A program made the translations under genes and the position numbers. Of a DNA stretch of 64,000 bases, positions 1-9,276 are shown one piece after another. Source of the DNA: an uncultured Acidobacteriaceae bacterium (GTDB lineage: Bacteria; Acidobacteriota; Terriglobia; Terriglobales; Acidobacteriaceae); NCBI GenBank assembly GCA_903849645.1, contig CAINJJ010000001.1:124001-188000 (forward strand). The letters run 5' to 3'. Each line of letters opens with the position of its first letter. The stretch's first letter is position 1. The notes under the pieces are model-generated. The model ran no database searches. It was given only the letters and a program-made list of their open reading frames with translations, and was not told the DNA's origin.

Positions 1-117
1 TCAGCGGGAGTAGGACAGGCAGGGCGGATAACGGCGGGGGAAAGCATCCGTGGGCCTCCATGGCGCGCCTTCAGGATAGCCGATGCGCCCATGGGAGCGG
101 CAGAGTAGACTTTGCCC

Positions 118-2736
118 ATGAATCGAAGGGACTTTCTGCAGAAGTCAGGGGCGTTGTGGGCTCTTCCACCGGTGTTGCAGGCATCCGCGACGGGGGCGCC
201 AGGGGGTGCGCAGGTTGAGTTGACACGGCCAGAGATAGCGCCGGATTCGCTGCTGGCGGCGATCGACCTGAAGCCCGCGCGCTGGATCTGGTATCCCATG
301 GGCCGGTGCCTGCCGAGCACAGTGGTGCTGCTGCGCCGGGAGATCGTGCTGGATGGGGCTCCCACCAAGGCGAGCGGACGCGTGGTGGCCGACAGCCGCT
401 ACAAGCTCACAGTGAACGGCGAGCGGGTGCAATGGGGGCCGGCGCCCTGCGATCCGCGCTGGCCGGAGGCCGACCCGCTGGACCTGACCGGGCATCTGCG
501 CAGCGGCAGGAATGTGATTGGCGCGAGCGTGCTGTTTTATGGGCAGGGAGACGGAACGTGGGTGGCGGGCAAGCCGGGATTCCTGTTTCATCTGGACCTG
601 GAATGGGCGGACGGACGGCGGGAGATGGTGGTCTCCGACGACACGTGGCAGGCGCACGTGGCGCGAAGCTGGCCGCCGGGGCACTACAAGCGCTGGTACC
701 TGCGCGCGTTTCAGGAGGAGTTTGACGCGCGGCTCTATCCCTACGGATGGGATGAGCCGGGATTCAAGCCCGCGAGCGGATGGCGCGCCGCGGCGGTGAC
801 CAGCGATGGCGGAGACAAGCCCGCGGTCTGCAGCCGGTCTGCCACGGTGATGGAGAGTGAGGGAGATCCCAAGGTTTGCTCGCTGCGGGCGCGCAGCGTT
901 CCCATGATGAACGAGCAGTTGCTGGGGGGCTTCTCGCTCAGGGAGACGTCTTTGCTCACCTGGAATTGCCCGGTGGAAGAGTACTTCGAGTGCGTGCCGC
1001 CGGACGCCTTTGCGGGCGAGTGGGCCGCGGCAGCCGAGGAGACAAGCCCCGGAACGTGGCGGGTGGGCGTGCAGGGCGCAAAGACGCCCGCGCTGACCTT
1101 TGCGCGCGGCGAGGAGGTGGTCGGCTGGCCCTGCTTCACCATCGACGCTCCAGAGGGGACGGTGGTGGAGATCCTGGTGCACGAGGCGCACACGCCGGGG
1201 AGTTGCTTTCTGCTGAACACCCACTTCCACTCCTGGAGCCGGTTCATCTGCCGGGAAGGGGAGAACCGCTTCGAGACCTTCGACTTTGAAAGCTTCCGCT
1301 GGATTCAGTTTGTGATCCGGAACCACACGCGACCGGTGACGCTGCGGGAGATAGGGGTGCGGCGGAGGGTGTTTCCCTGGCCGGACGAGCCCGCGATTGT
1401 GTGCTCTGACGCGAAGCTGAGCAAGCTGCTGACGGCCAGCGTGAACACGCTGAACAACTCGGCGCAGGACACGGTGGTGGACGGCATGGCGCGGGAGCGT
1501 CAGCAGTACAGCGGCGACGGCGGCCACCAACTGCATGCTCTGTATCACGCATTCAACGAGAACCGGCTGCCGGGGCGGTTTGTGAATACGTTCAGCCAGG
1601 GGGCGACGCCGGCGGGTTATTTCCTTGATAGCTGGCCGGCCTTTGACCGGGCCTGGCGGATTGTAGAGCGGAACCTCCAGCTCACGCACTGGGGGCCGAT
1701 TCTCGATCACGGCATCGGGTTCGCGTTCGACTGCCACTGGTATCACCTCTATACCGGAAAAATCGAGATGCTGAAGGAGGCCTATCCGCGATTTGCGGGA
1801 ATGGTGGAGTACCTGGGAACCATCCGCGACGAGGACGGGCTGCTGAAGGTGGAGAACCTGGGCATTCCCTATGTGTGGATCGACCACAATGCCTATCTGG
1901 AGCAACGCCACAAGCAGTGCGCGTTCAACCTGTATGCCGCGGCGGCCTTGCGCCATGCGCTGGCTCCGCTGGCGAGGGCCTTTGCGGATGAAGGCGCCGC
2001 GCGGAAGCTGGAGTCGTTTGGCAGGGAACTGGAAGCAGCCGCGGTGCGGCGCTTCTGGGACGCTGGGCGCGGGGTCTTTGTGGCCAACCTGCCCTGGAGC
2101 AGGGAAGAGGGCCGGGTGCGGACCTGCGACCGCTCACTGGCCACCGCAATTTTGTTCGATCAGTGCCCAGGGGGACGAACGGCCCGCGCGGTGAAGATGC
2201 TGACCGATTGTCCGCCGGAGATGGGCCTGTCTTACCCGGCGAACGCGGTCTGGCGTTACTGGGCGCTGGCGAAATCGCGCAAAATGCAGGTGGTTCTGGA
2301 CGACTTCCGTTCGCGCTGGGACATGACCGCGGCGGAGGAGAACAACACGCTCGCGGAGGACTGGGCGCCGGCGCACGACACGACGGCGGAGTGGAGCCAC
2401 TGTCCCGTGGCGCCGCTGATCCTGCTGTATCACGGCGTTCTGGGCCTGCGCCCGACCAGCCCCGGCTACTCCACCTGCGTGCTGGAGCCGCAACTGGGAG
2501 ATTTGGGTGAGATTGCATGCCGGGCGCATACGGTGCGGGGAACGATCCGGTTCTCGGCAAAACGGGCGGGGGCGGGGAGGCAACTTAGGTTATTCGTTCC
2601 GGCGGAGATTCGCGCGGAGCTGATTGTGGACGCTGGGATCAGTTTGGAGCTGCCGCCGGGAAGCGAACCCGCGCCGCCGGGCACCCGAAGCTATGCGCTG
2701 CCGAAGGGCGAGACGGTGGTGGTGACCGTCGCCTGA
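118..2736 (+). CDS. GH78 family alpha-L-rhamnosidase, exported
   Basis: Hydrolyses terminal alpha-L-rhamnose from plant or microbial glycans. The 872-residue product is full length for bacterial GH78. It begins with a twin-arginine signal (MNRRDFLQKSG), so Tat export is likely. A beta-rich N-terminal region (about 40-400) precedes the (alpha/alpha)6 catalytic barrel (about 410-770), where D455-G-M-A-R-E-R with a following GDG matches the family's conserved acidic motif; a C-terminal beta-sandwich follows. I chose the ATG at 118 over an in-frame TTG six bases earlier because it places the twin arginines at the N-terminus. The next gene, also a glycosidase, starts 70 bases on in the same direction, suggesting one glycan-use unit. 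The family call is from motif recognition; substrate specificity is inferred. Confidence 0.85.
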   Translation: MNRRDFLQKSGALWALPPVLQASATGAPGGAQVELTRPEIAPDSLLAAIDLKPARWIWYPMGRCLPSTVVLLRREIVLDGAPTKASGRVVADSRYKLTVNGERVQWGPAPCDPRWPEADPLDLTGHLRSGRNVIGASVLFYGQGDGTWVAGKPGFLFHLDLEWADGRREMVVSDDTWQAHVARSWPPGHYKRWYLRAFQEEFDARLYPYGWDEPGFKPASGWRAAAVTSDGGDKPAVCSRSATVMESEGDPKVCSLRARSVPMMNEQLLGGFSLRETSLLTWNCPVEEYFECVPPDAFAGEWAAAAEETSPGTWRVGVQGAKTPALTFARGEEVVGWPCFTIDAPEGTVVEILVHEAHTPGSCFLLNTHFHSWSRFICREGENRFETFDFESFRWIQFVIRNHTRPVTLREIGVRRRVFPWPDEPAIVCSDAKLSKLLTASVNTLNNSAQDTVVDGMARERQQYSGDGGHQLHALYHAFNENRLPGRFVNTFSQGATPAGYFLDSWPAFDRAWRIVERNLQLTHWGPILDHGIGFAFDCHWYHLYTGKIEMLKEAYPRFAGMVEYLGTIRDEDGLLKVENLGIPYVWIDHNAYLEQRHKQCAFNLYAAAALRHALAPLARAFADEGAARKLESFGRELEAAAVRRFWDAGRGVFVANLPWSREEGRVRTCDRSLATAILFDQCPGGRTARAVKMLTDCPPEMGLSYPANAVWRYWALAKSRKMQVVLDDFRSRWDMTAAEENNTLAEDWAPAHDTTAEWSHCPVAPLILLYHGVLGLRPTSPGYSTCVLEPQLGDLGEIACRAHTVRGTIRFSAKRAGAGRQLRLFVPAEIRAELIVDAGISLELPPGSEPAPPGTRSYALPKGETVVVTVA

Positions 2737-2806
2737 GCGCTCCTGCAAAGGGGCAGAGCGGGTGATATGATTGGGCCGTTTGGAAAGACGATGAGGGAAA
2801 TCGCCG

Positions 2807-5029
2807 ATGCTGAAAACATTTACAGGAGCTGTCATGATCCTGGCCGCCGCGCTCTCTGCTTCCGCGCAGCCTGCTTCCGTCAACTTTGACCCGGCCGCCA
2901 AGGTCTTCCGGCTGGATGGCGGGGGAACCTCGTACGCATTTGGCGTGAACGCGCACGGGGAACTGCAACAGCTCTACTGGGGCGGCAGGCTGGGCGCCGC
3001 GGACACCTTTCCGCAGGCGGTCCCGATGCCGGACTGGGCATCCTTCGACTCCTCCTACACCAACACGCCGCAGGAGTATGCGGGCTGGGGCGCCGGGCTG
3101 TTTGTAGAGCCGGGGCTGAAGGTGACCTGGGCAGATGGCAACCGCGACCTGGTGCTGCACTACGAAAGCCACAAGCTGAGCGCCAACGGCGTGGACGTGG
3201 TGTTGAAGGACATCAAACGGCCGGTGTACGTGACGCTGCACTATGCCATCGACGGGGAGACGGGCATCCTGGCGCGGTCGGCGACCATCGAGAATCGCGG
3301 CACGGAGGCTGTGACGGTGGAGCAGGCTGCGGCTGCCGCCTGGACCCTGCCCCCGGCCAGTTACACGCTGAACTACCTGACGGGACGCTGGGCGGGCGAG
3401 TGGTCGTTGACACAGGAGGCGCTGCATCCGGGGGCCCGGGTGATCGAGAGCCGGCGCGGATCGACCGGACATCAGGCCAACCCCTGGTTTGCGATTCAGG
3501 CCGGGGAGTCGAGCGAAGACCACGGAGAGGTGTGGTTTGGCGCGCTGGGCTGGAGCGGCTCGTGGCGCATCACGGTGGAGCAGGACCAACTGGACGAGGT
3601 GAAGGTGACGGGGGGCTTCAATCCCTTCGACTTCGGGTATGTGTTGCATCCGGGGCAGTCGCTGGAGACGCCGGTCTTCTATGGCGGGCACACGGCGCAC
3701 GGGCTGGGCGGGGCCTCGCGGCTGCTGCACCGCTTTGAGCTGGCGCAGATCTTGCCGCGGACGGCGGCGACGGCCAAGCAGCCGCTGCCCAAGCCGCGTC
3801 CCGTGATCTACAACTCCTGGGAAGCGACGGAGATGAACGTGAACCTGGCCGGGCAGTCGGCGCTGGCGGAGAAGGCAGCGGCGCTGGGCATTGACCGGTT
3901 TGTGATGGATGACGGCTGGTTTGGACAGCGCAAGACCGACCACGCGGGTCTGGGCGACTGGTATGTGAATCCGGAGAAGTTTCCCAACGGTCTGAAGCCG
4001 CTGATCGACAAGGTCCACTCGCTCAAGATGGACTTCGGCCTGTGGGTGGAGCCGGAGATGGTGAACCCGGACTCGGACCTCTACCGCAAGCATCCGGAGT
4101 GGGTATTGAATTTTCCGGGGCGGCCGCGGAACGAGCAGCGCACGCAACTGGTGCTGAACCTGGCGCGGCCCGATGTGCGCGCCTATGTGCTGGGCTTTCT
4201 GGACAAGCTGCTGAACGAGAACGACATTGCGTTTTTGAAGTGGGACTACAACCGCAACTGGAGCGAGCCTGGCTGGGATCAGCTTCCGCCAACCGAGCAG
4301 AAGAAGGTGTACGTCGAGTTCACCCGCAACCTCTATGCGATTCTGGCGGAGTTGCGGCACCGGCATCCGAACGTCGAGATCGAGTCCTGCTCGGGCGGCG
4401 GCGGCAGGGTGGACCTGGGGATTCTGCACTACACGGACGAGGTCTGGCCCTCGGACAATACGGACCCGTTTGACCGGCTGACCCAGCAGGACGGCTTCAG
4501 CTACGCGTATACGCCGCAGGTGATGATGGCCTGGGTTACCGACTCTCCGCATTGGCTCAACCATCGCGCCACCTCACTGTCCTACCGGATGCTGAGCTCG
4601 ATGCAGGGCTCGCTTGGCATTGGCGCCAACATCGGCAAGTGGGGCGACGAGGAGATGGCGACGGCCAGGCGGCTGATTGCTGCCTACCACGATGTGCAGC
4701 CGACGATTGTGCAGGGTGACCTGTTCCGGCTGATTTCGCCGCGGGACGGCAGCGAGTTCTCCGCAACGCAGACGGTGAGCCGGGACAAGGGCCAGTCGGT
4801 GGTCTTCGCCTTTGTGCACTCGACGCAGAAGGGGCGCCTGTTCCCGACCCTGAAGCTGAAGGGGCTGGACCCGGCGGCGCAGTATGCGCTGAGCGCGATC
4901 GAGGGCAAGGCGCGGACGGGAACGCCGGCGGTTGCCTCCGGGGCGTGGTGGATGAACCACGGACTCGATATGGACCAGGAGTTCCGGGGCGACTTTCAGG
5001 CCTCGGCGTTCCGGCTGGACAGGAAGTAG
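2807..5029 (+). CDS. GH36 family alpha-galactosidase
   Basis: Releases terminal alpha-1,6-galactose from oligosaccharides such as raffinose-type sugars or galactomannans. The 740-residue protein starts with a Sec-type signal (about residues 1-21, ending SASA). It has the GH36 order of N-terminal beta-supersandwich, (beta/alpha)8 barrel and C-terminal sandwich. The nucleophile motif FLKWDYNRNW places the catalytic Asp at D480, and WPSDNTDPFD places the acid/base Asp at D550; the spacing of 70 residues equals that of characterised GH36 enzymes. The substrate-loop motif ESCSGGGGRVD is also present. The start is supported by a GAGGGA ribosome site. It follows the rhamnosidase in the same direction. 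Confidence 0.92.
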   Translation: MLKTFTGAVMILAAALSASAQPASVNFDPAAKVFRLDGGGTSYAFGVNAHGELQQLYWGGRLGAADTFPQAVPMPDWASFDSSYTNTPQEYAGWGAGLFVEPGLKVTWADGNRDLVLHYESHKLSANGVDVVLKDIKRPVYVTLHYAIDGETGILARSATIENRGTEAVTVEQAAAAAWTLPPASYTLNYLTGRWAGEWSLTQEALHPGARVIESRRGSTGHQANPWFAIQAGESSEDHGEVWFGALGWSGSWRITVEQDQLDEVKVTGGFNPFDFGYVLHPGQSLETPVFYGGHTAHGLGGASRLLHRFELAQILPRTAATAKQPLPKPRPVIYNSWEATEMNVNLAGQSALAEKAAALGIDRFVMDDGWFGQRKTDHAGLGDWYVNPEKFPNGLKPLIDKVHSLKMDFGLWVEPEMVNPDSDLYRKHPEWVLNFPGRPRNEQRTQLVLNLARPDVRAYVLGFLDKLLNENDIAFLKWDYNRNWSEPGWDQLPPTEQKKVYVEFTRNLYAILAELRHRHPNVEIESCSGGGGRVDLGILHYTDEVWPSDNTDPFDRLTQQDGFSYAYTPQVMMAWVTDSPHWLNHRATSLSYRMLSSMQGSLGIGANIGKWGDEEMATARRLIAAYHDVQPTIVQGDLFRLISPRDGSEFSATQTVSRDKGQSVVFAFVHSTQKGRLFPTLKLKGLDPAAQYALSAIEGKARTGTPAVASGAWWMNHGLDMDQEFRGDFQASAFRLDRK

Positions 5030-5062
5030 AAGCGAGTGGCTTTCAGGCGCGTTTGGGGAAGG

Positions 5063-5449
5063 CTACCATTCGCGCCGGACGCCAAATATGTCCAGTTGCG
5101 GGTCGTTGCTGAGCAAGGGCAGGTCTTCGTGGATGGCCTGGGCGGCCAGCATCCGGTCGAAGGGGTCTCTGTGTTCGCCGGGAAGAAGCCCGGCGCGCAG
5201 GGCGTGTTCCACTGAGATGGGGAGCAGCAGGAAGCCCGCCGCGGTGATCTTTGGGATGAAGTCCTCGGCCAGGGCGCGGGCAAAATTGAGCTTGCCCAGG
5301 CGGAACTTGGTTGCAATCTCCCAGGCTGAAGCGGCGGACACAAACACCTCACTTCCTGGGGTTTGAACCAGTTGCCGCGCGCGTGGGGACAGCAATTCAT
5401 CTTCAAAGGCGAGCCACAAAAGAGCGTGCGTATCGAGCAGAAGCCTCAC
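5063..5449 (-). CDS. PIN-domain toxin (VapC-type ribonuclease)
   Basis: Toxin half of a type II toxin-antitoxin module; PIN-domain VapC proteins are Mg-dependent ribonucleases. The start LLLDTHALLWL carries the first conserved acidic residue, SAASAWEIATK the Glu, and DPFDRMLAAQA plus SNDPQLD the later Asps, so the catalytic set looks intact. I placed the start at a GTG whose GTGA overlaps the antitoxin stop codon, giving 128 residues; the frame stays open to a GTG at 5467, but that would bury the start in the antitoxin. It is translationally coupled to the Phd-like antitoxin. The target RNA cannot be read from sequence. Confidence 0.85.
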   Translation of the reverse strand: MRLLLDTHALLWLAFEDELLSPRARQLVQTPGSEVFVSAASAWEIATKFRLGKLNFARALAEDFIPKITAAGFLLLPISVEHALRAGLLPGEHRDPFDRMLAAQAIHEDLPLLSNDPQLDIFGVRREW

Positions 5450-5694
5450 TCGCCCTCGCCATTCCACAAGCGAAGCTCTTCTTCAGGAAGCGGGTCAAAG
5501 AACTCAGGACCCGCGTTGCCTTGTCCCTTCATGAATCCAATGCGACGGCTTTCCGGAGCCGGGTCTATGGCGACCAGTCGGGCCACTGGCTTGCGCGCGC
5601 GGCCTGAGGTGATGAGCACCTCTTCGCCAAGCTGGGCGCGGCGCAGCAATTCGGAGAAGTTGGTTTTCGCTTCGAAGACTGTGGCGGTGTACAT
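5446..5694 (-). CDS. Phd/YefM-family antitoxin
   Basis: Antitoxin partner of the PIN toxin downstream. The 82-residue protein opens MYTATVFEAKTNFSELL, the typical Phd/YefM N-terminal DNA-binding fold, followed by GEEVLITSGRARKPVARLV. Its C-terminus is acidic (EEELRLWNGEGE) and should wrap the toxin. It precedes the toxin with a GTGA overlap, the usual order for such modules, and is expected to autoregulate the pair. The upstream 100 bases hold only a hairpin assigned to the convergent side of the next gene. Confidence 0.85.
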   Translation of the reverse strand: MYTATVFEAKTNFSELLRRAQLGEEVLITSGRARKPVARLVAIDPAPESRRIGFMKGQGNAGPEFFDPLPEEELRLWNGEGE

Positions 5695-5770
5695 TTCGCC
5701 TACCTGCTAGGTTAGCTTAGTCAAGTATGAAACGCCCGTCAAATCACCAAGCCCAAACCGGTCTCCGATT

Positions 5771-5801
5771 GAGGATAGGGGGCTTTCACAGCCCCGTCCT
5801 C
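5771..5801 (-). terminator. Hairpin downstream of the GH109-like gene
   Basis: Inverted repeat GAGGA..GGGGCT / AGCCCC..TCCTC with a short loop, just beyond the stop of the minus-strand oxidoreductase-fold gene. There is no clear T-run, so termination is inferred from position and stem strength only. Confidence 0.45.
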
Positions 5802-5818
5802 TGAGACAACTCACCCAG

Positions 5819-7183
5819 TTATGCCTGCGTGGCGATTTGGGAGATAGCGCGGCCGCGCCAGAGTCCGCGTGTGAAGTCGGGGAACTTGACCGGGGCGCTG
5901 CCTCCGGCGACCGAGGCGCGGCTCAGGGGGCCGGGGGCCGACCACTCGGCGGCGTCGTAGACGTCCATGTCGGGGACCAGGCCCTCGCGGAGGCACTGAA
6001 TGAGGCGGTAGAGCATGATGTAGTCCATGCCGCCGTGGCCGCCCAGCTTTTTGGCGATCTCGCCTTCGCGCTTCCAGAGGGGGTGCTGATGGTCCTTCCA
6101 GGCGTCGATGCCGGCCCAGGCTTCCTCGCCCGCCTGGCCGTCGAAGTAGATGCGCGGGGGATAGTCGGCGAAGACGCCCTTGGTGCCGGCGATGGTGTTG
6201 ATGCGGTCGTAGGGATGGGGGTTGACGGTGTCGTGCTTGAGCGTAATGGTGAGCCCGTTGGCGGTCTTGATGAGCGAGGTGTTCATGTCGCCGTCGAGAT
6301 AGCGCTCGGCCCAGCGGGGGTCATCGGCGGCCAGATGGGCCTTGCGGTACTGGTCGAGGCCGCGCTGCGGCGTGGAGACGGAGACGATGTAGTCGAAGGT
6401 GTCCCCCCGCTGGATGCCCATGTAGTTGGCGACGGGGCCGAGGCCGTGTGTGGGGTAGAGGTTACCATCGCGCTGGGTGTGGACGGTGCGGCGCCAGAGG
6501 CCCTCGCCCTTGTTGGAGAAGAGCTCGTCGCGCAGGTCGTGGATGTAAGCGCCCTCGCCGTAGAGCAGGTCGCCAAAGAGGCCCTCGTGAATCATGCGCA
6601 GGATGAGGGTCTCGTTGTAGCCATAGCAGCAGTTCTCCAGCATGATGCAATGGCGGCGGGTCTGCTCGGAGGTGTTGACGAGCTTCCAGCAGTCTTCAAG
6701 GGTGGTGGCGGCGGGAACCTCGACGGCGGTGTGCTTGCCGTGGGTCATGGAGGCGACGGCCATCTCCACGTGCCAGTTCCAGGGGGTGGCGATGATGACA
6801 AGGTCCAGGTCTTCGCGGGCGACAAGGGACTCGAAGGCGTGGTCGCCGCTGGTGTAGAGCTCGGGGGCGGGCTGGCCGGCTTTGACGACCAGCGACTGGG
6901 CGTGCTCGGCCTTTTCGCGGACGATGTCGCAGAGGGCAAGGACGCGCACGTCGGCGGCGAGCAGGTTTTCAAGCAGGCTGGTGCCGCGGCCGCCGGTGCC
7001 GATGATGCCGATGCGCGGATTGGCCACTGGCGCAAAGGGAACGCCAATCATGGTGGCGGCGGAGGGAGCGGCGGCGTCCGCGTGGAGCTCGGCGATGCCA
7101 ATGCCGACGGCCGTGATGGAGCCGAGGCGGAGAAAGTCCCTGCGCGAAAGGTCGCTCAGCAGGTCGTTGTTCGAGTCGTTCAT
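5819..7183 (-). CDS. Gfo/Idh/MocA-fold protein, GH109-like glycosidase, Tat-exported
   Basis: The 454-residue product has a twin-arginine signal (SRRDFLRLGS, residues 13-22), then a Rossmann NAD-binding motif RIGIIGTGGRGTS near residue 55. The second half has blocks THGLGPVANYMGIQRGD and PYDRINTIAGTKGVFADYP, which resemble GH109 enzymes; these use bound NAD to cleave alpha-N-acetylgalactosaminides by an oxidation-elimination mechanism. A plain sugar dehydrogenase of the same fold remains possible. The start ATG has an AGGAG box five bases upstream and directly precedes the Tat signal; the longer open frame lacks this. It sits among other glycosidases, which supports a role in glycan use. Confidence 0.75.
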   Translation of the reverse strand: MNDSNNDLLSDLSRRDFLRLGSITAVGIGIAELHADAAAPSAATMIGVPFAPVANPRIGIIGTGGRGTSLLENLLAADVRVLALCDIVREKAEHAQSLVVKAGQPAPELYTSGDHAFESLVAREDLDLVIIATPWNWHVEMAVASMTHGKHTAVEVPAATTLEDCWKLVNTSEQTRRHCIMLENCCYGYNETLILRMIHEGLFGDLLYGEGAYIHDLRDELFSNKGEGLWRRTVHTQRDGNLYPTHGLGPVANYMGIQRGDTFDYIVSVSTPQRGLDQYRKAHLAADDPRWAERYLDGDMNTSLIKTANGLTITLKHDTVNPHPYDRINTIAGTKGVFADYPPRIYFDGQAGEEAWAGIDAWKDHQHPLWKREGEIAKKLGGHGGMDYIMLYRLIQCLREGLVPDMDVYDAAEWSAPGPLSRASVAGGSAPVKFPDFTRGLWRGRAISQIATQA

Positions 7184-7416
7184 AGGGCTCCTGGAGGGGG
7201 GATGAAGGGTTGGAGGGAGAAGCGGCCGGCGATGTGGATTCGTGTTGAGTCTAGGTGACCGATATGAGCAAGTCAACATGGAAGCGCTGAGGGCTGGAGA
7301 GAAGTGTGGCTTGGCTGGAAGTTGATGTGCTACCTTACTCTTGCTTTACAAGTGCAAGGATTCAAACGAGGTTGCCGCCAGAGCGAAAGGGCGGCGCGCT
7401 GGAGAGGTGGGGCTGG

Positions 7417-8640
7417 GTGCAGGAGACATTGAGATCAGAAATTGCCGAGATCAGGCAGGCGCGGGTTGCAGAAAAGCCGCAGCGGAACATCGCGGTGGAC
7501 GCGTACCGGGGCCTGGTGATGCTGCTGATGATGGGCGAGGTGATGAAGTTCGCCGAGGTGGCGCAGGCGTTTCCGCACAGCCTGTTCTGGCGCATCCTGG
7601 CCTATAACCAGACGCATGTGGAGTGGGCGGGCATGGGGCTTCACGACACAATTCAACCGGGATTCAGCTTCCTGGTGGGCGTGGCGCTGCCCTACTCGAT
7701 TCACAGCCGCACGGCGAAGGGACAGAGCTTCCGGCGGCAGTTGATTCACACCATCTGGCGGAGCCTGGTTCTGATCTTCCTGGGCTTCTTCTTGCGTTCA
7801 ATCCAGAGTGGGCAGACCAACTTCACGTTTGAAGACACCCTGACGCAGATCGGTCTGGGCTACACGTTTGCGTTTCTGCTGGCGCGTTGCCAGCCGAAGT
7901 GGCAGTGGACGGCGCTGGGGGCAATCCTGGTGGGGTACTGGGCGGCATGGGCGCTCTATCCTGCGCCGGGCGCGAACTTTGACTGGGCGGCGGTGGGCGT
8001 GCCGGCCAACTGGCCGTACAACTTCACAGGCTTTGCCGCGCACTGGAACAAGAACAGCAACCTGGGACAGGCGTTTGACGTATGGTTCCTGAACCTGCTG
8101 CCGCGGGCGTCGCGGTTCCTCTACAACGGGGGAGGGTACCTGACGCTGAGCTTCATTCCCACACTGGGGACGATCCTGCTGGGGCTGCGTGCGGGCGAGT
8201 GGTTCCGCGCGGCGGCCCCGAAGATTCCGGTGAAGAAGTTCGTGATCGCCGGGCTGCTGCTGATGGCGGCAGCAGCGGTGCTCCACTTCACGGGAATCTG
8301 CCCGATTGTGAAGCGCATCTGGACGCCGGCCTGGACGCTGTTCAGCGGCGGCGTGTGCCTGCTGTTTCTGGCCGCGTTCTCCTGGGTGATCGATGTAAAG
8401 GGCTACCGCAAGTGGGCGTTTCCACTGATGGTGGTGGGCATGAACTCGATTGCGGCCTACCTGATGGCGCACCTGTGGGAAGAGTTCATCCTGAGCAGCC
8501 TGCACATTCACCTGGGAACGAAGATCTTCCAGGTGTTGGGGCTGGGACTGGAACCGCTGCTGACGGGCATCGCGGTCATGCTGACGTACTGGCTGGTTCT
8601 CTACTGGATGTACCGGCGCAAGCTGTTCTTGCGGGTGTGA
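7417..8640 (+). CDS. Membrane acyltransferase, HGSNAT/DUF5009 family
   Basis: Integral membrane protein of about 407 residues with roughly ten hydrophobic segments. The N-terminal block RNIAVDAYRGLVMLLMMGEV is typical of the heparan-alpha-glucosaminide N-acetyltransferase/DUF5009 family, whose members move acyl groups across the membrane onto sugars. The start is uncertain: GTG 7417 follows a GGAGAGG at nine bases, but the frame is open from GTG 7306 and a TTG at 7429 is also possible. Divergent from the GH109-like gene and probably part of the same glycan-handling region. The exact acceptor is unknown. Confidence 0.7.
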   Translation: MQETLRSEIAEIRQARVAEKPQRNIAVDAYRGLVMLLMMGEVMKFAEVAQAFPHSLFWRILAYNQTHVEWAGMGLHDTIQPGFSFLVGVALPYSIHSRTAKGQSFRRQLIHTIWRSLVLIFLGFFLRSIQSGQTNFTFEDTLTQIGLGYTFAFLLARCQPKWQWTALGAILVGYWAAWALYPAPGANFDWAAVGVPANWPYNFTGFAAHWNKNSNLGQAFDVWFLNLLPRASRFLYNGGGYLTLSFIPTLGTILLGLRAGEWFRAAAPKIPVKKFVIAGLLLMAAAAVLHFTGICPIVKRIWTPAWTLFSGGVCLLFLAAFSWVIDVKGYRKWAFPLMVVGMNSIAAYLMAHLWEEFILSSLHIHLGTKIFQVLGLGLEPLLTGIAVMLTYWLVLYWMYRRKLFLRV

Positions 8641-8686
8641 TGCGGCGCAGAAAGATGCGCGGTACAATCTCGGCAGGGAGGGCGCC

Positions 8687-8959
8687 ATGGCGAGCCAATC
8701 GGATTCGATTCTGGTCAACCTGGGTCCGCTGCTGAAGAGCGTGGAAAGCCGAGTGCAGTCTGGGAGCTATGCGAGCGCCGATGAGGTGCTTAGGGCGGGA
8801 CTGCTGGCTCTGGAGCGCGAAGAGGCGGCGACGGATGAGTGGCTGATGCGTTTGGCTGAGGAGTCATTGGCGGATCCTCGGCAGAGCGTGTCGGCGGAGC
8901 AGGTCTTCAGGGAGTTGCGGGCGCGCCATGGAAGGCGGGCGGTCGACTCGCAATGGTAG
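8687..8959 (+). CDS. ParD-family antitoxin
   Basis: A 90-residue protein with a ribbon-helix-helix start (SDSILVNLGPLLKSVESRVQSG) and the ParD hallmark SYASADEVLRAGLLALEREE. The C-terminal tail is charged and should bind the toxin. It overlaps the downstream ParE-type gene by seven bases, so the two are co-translated, and it is expected to repress its own promoter. It lies 46 bases after the acyltransferase gene. Confidence 0.85.
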   Translation: MASQSDSILVNLGPLLKSVESRVQSGSYASADEVLRAGLLALEREEAATDEWLMRLAEESLADPRQSVSAEQVFRELRARHGRRAVDSQW

Positions 8960-9276
8960 ACCGGTATGAGGTTCATTTCAGCGCGAAGGCGGTCGAGGAT
9001 CTCGACCGCCTTTTCGTTTTCATCGCGGAACGATCGAGCTTGGAGATTGCGGACGGTTATCTTGCCCGCATCGAGCAGTTGTGTCTCAAGCTTCGCACGT
9101 TTCCAAACCGAGGAACGGCGGTGAAGGGGACGATCAAGGGGTTACGGCGGATGGGCTTTGAGCGTCGAGCGACTATTCTGTTTCGCGTTGGAGATAGGCG
9201 AGTGGAGGTGCTTCGCATTCTTTATGGAGGGCGGAATATCGACCCGCTCACTGGGAAGTCAGGGGAAGCAGAATGA
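8953..9276 (+). CDS. ParE/RelE-family toxin
   Basis: A 107-residue RelE/ParE-fold toxin: YEVHFSAKAVEDLDRLFVFI, then AIEQL-like helix, RRMGFERRATILFRVGDR and VEVLRILYGGRN near the C-terminus. ParE members poison DNA gyrase and RelE members cut mRNA; the ParD-type partner favours ParE. Its TGA stop overlaps the ATG of the next gene (ATGA), so a third, non-toxin gene is coupled to the module. Confidence 0.85.
   Translation: MVDRYEVHFSAKAVEDLDRLFVFIAERSSLEIADGYLARIEQLCLKLRTFPNRGTAVKGTIKGLRRMGFERRATILFRVGDRRVEVLRILYGGRNIDPLTGKSGEAE

Noticed and set aside
1..117. Possible N-terminus of a minus-strand gene at the left edge
   Set aside because: A short open stretch from about position 48 to 1 on the minus strand is too short to support a call.
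145..1956. A 603-codon minus-strand frame opposite the rhamnosidase
   Set aside because: Arg/Pro/His-rich translation without domains; the plus-strand gene has clear GH78 motifs.
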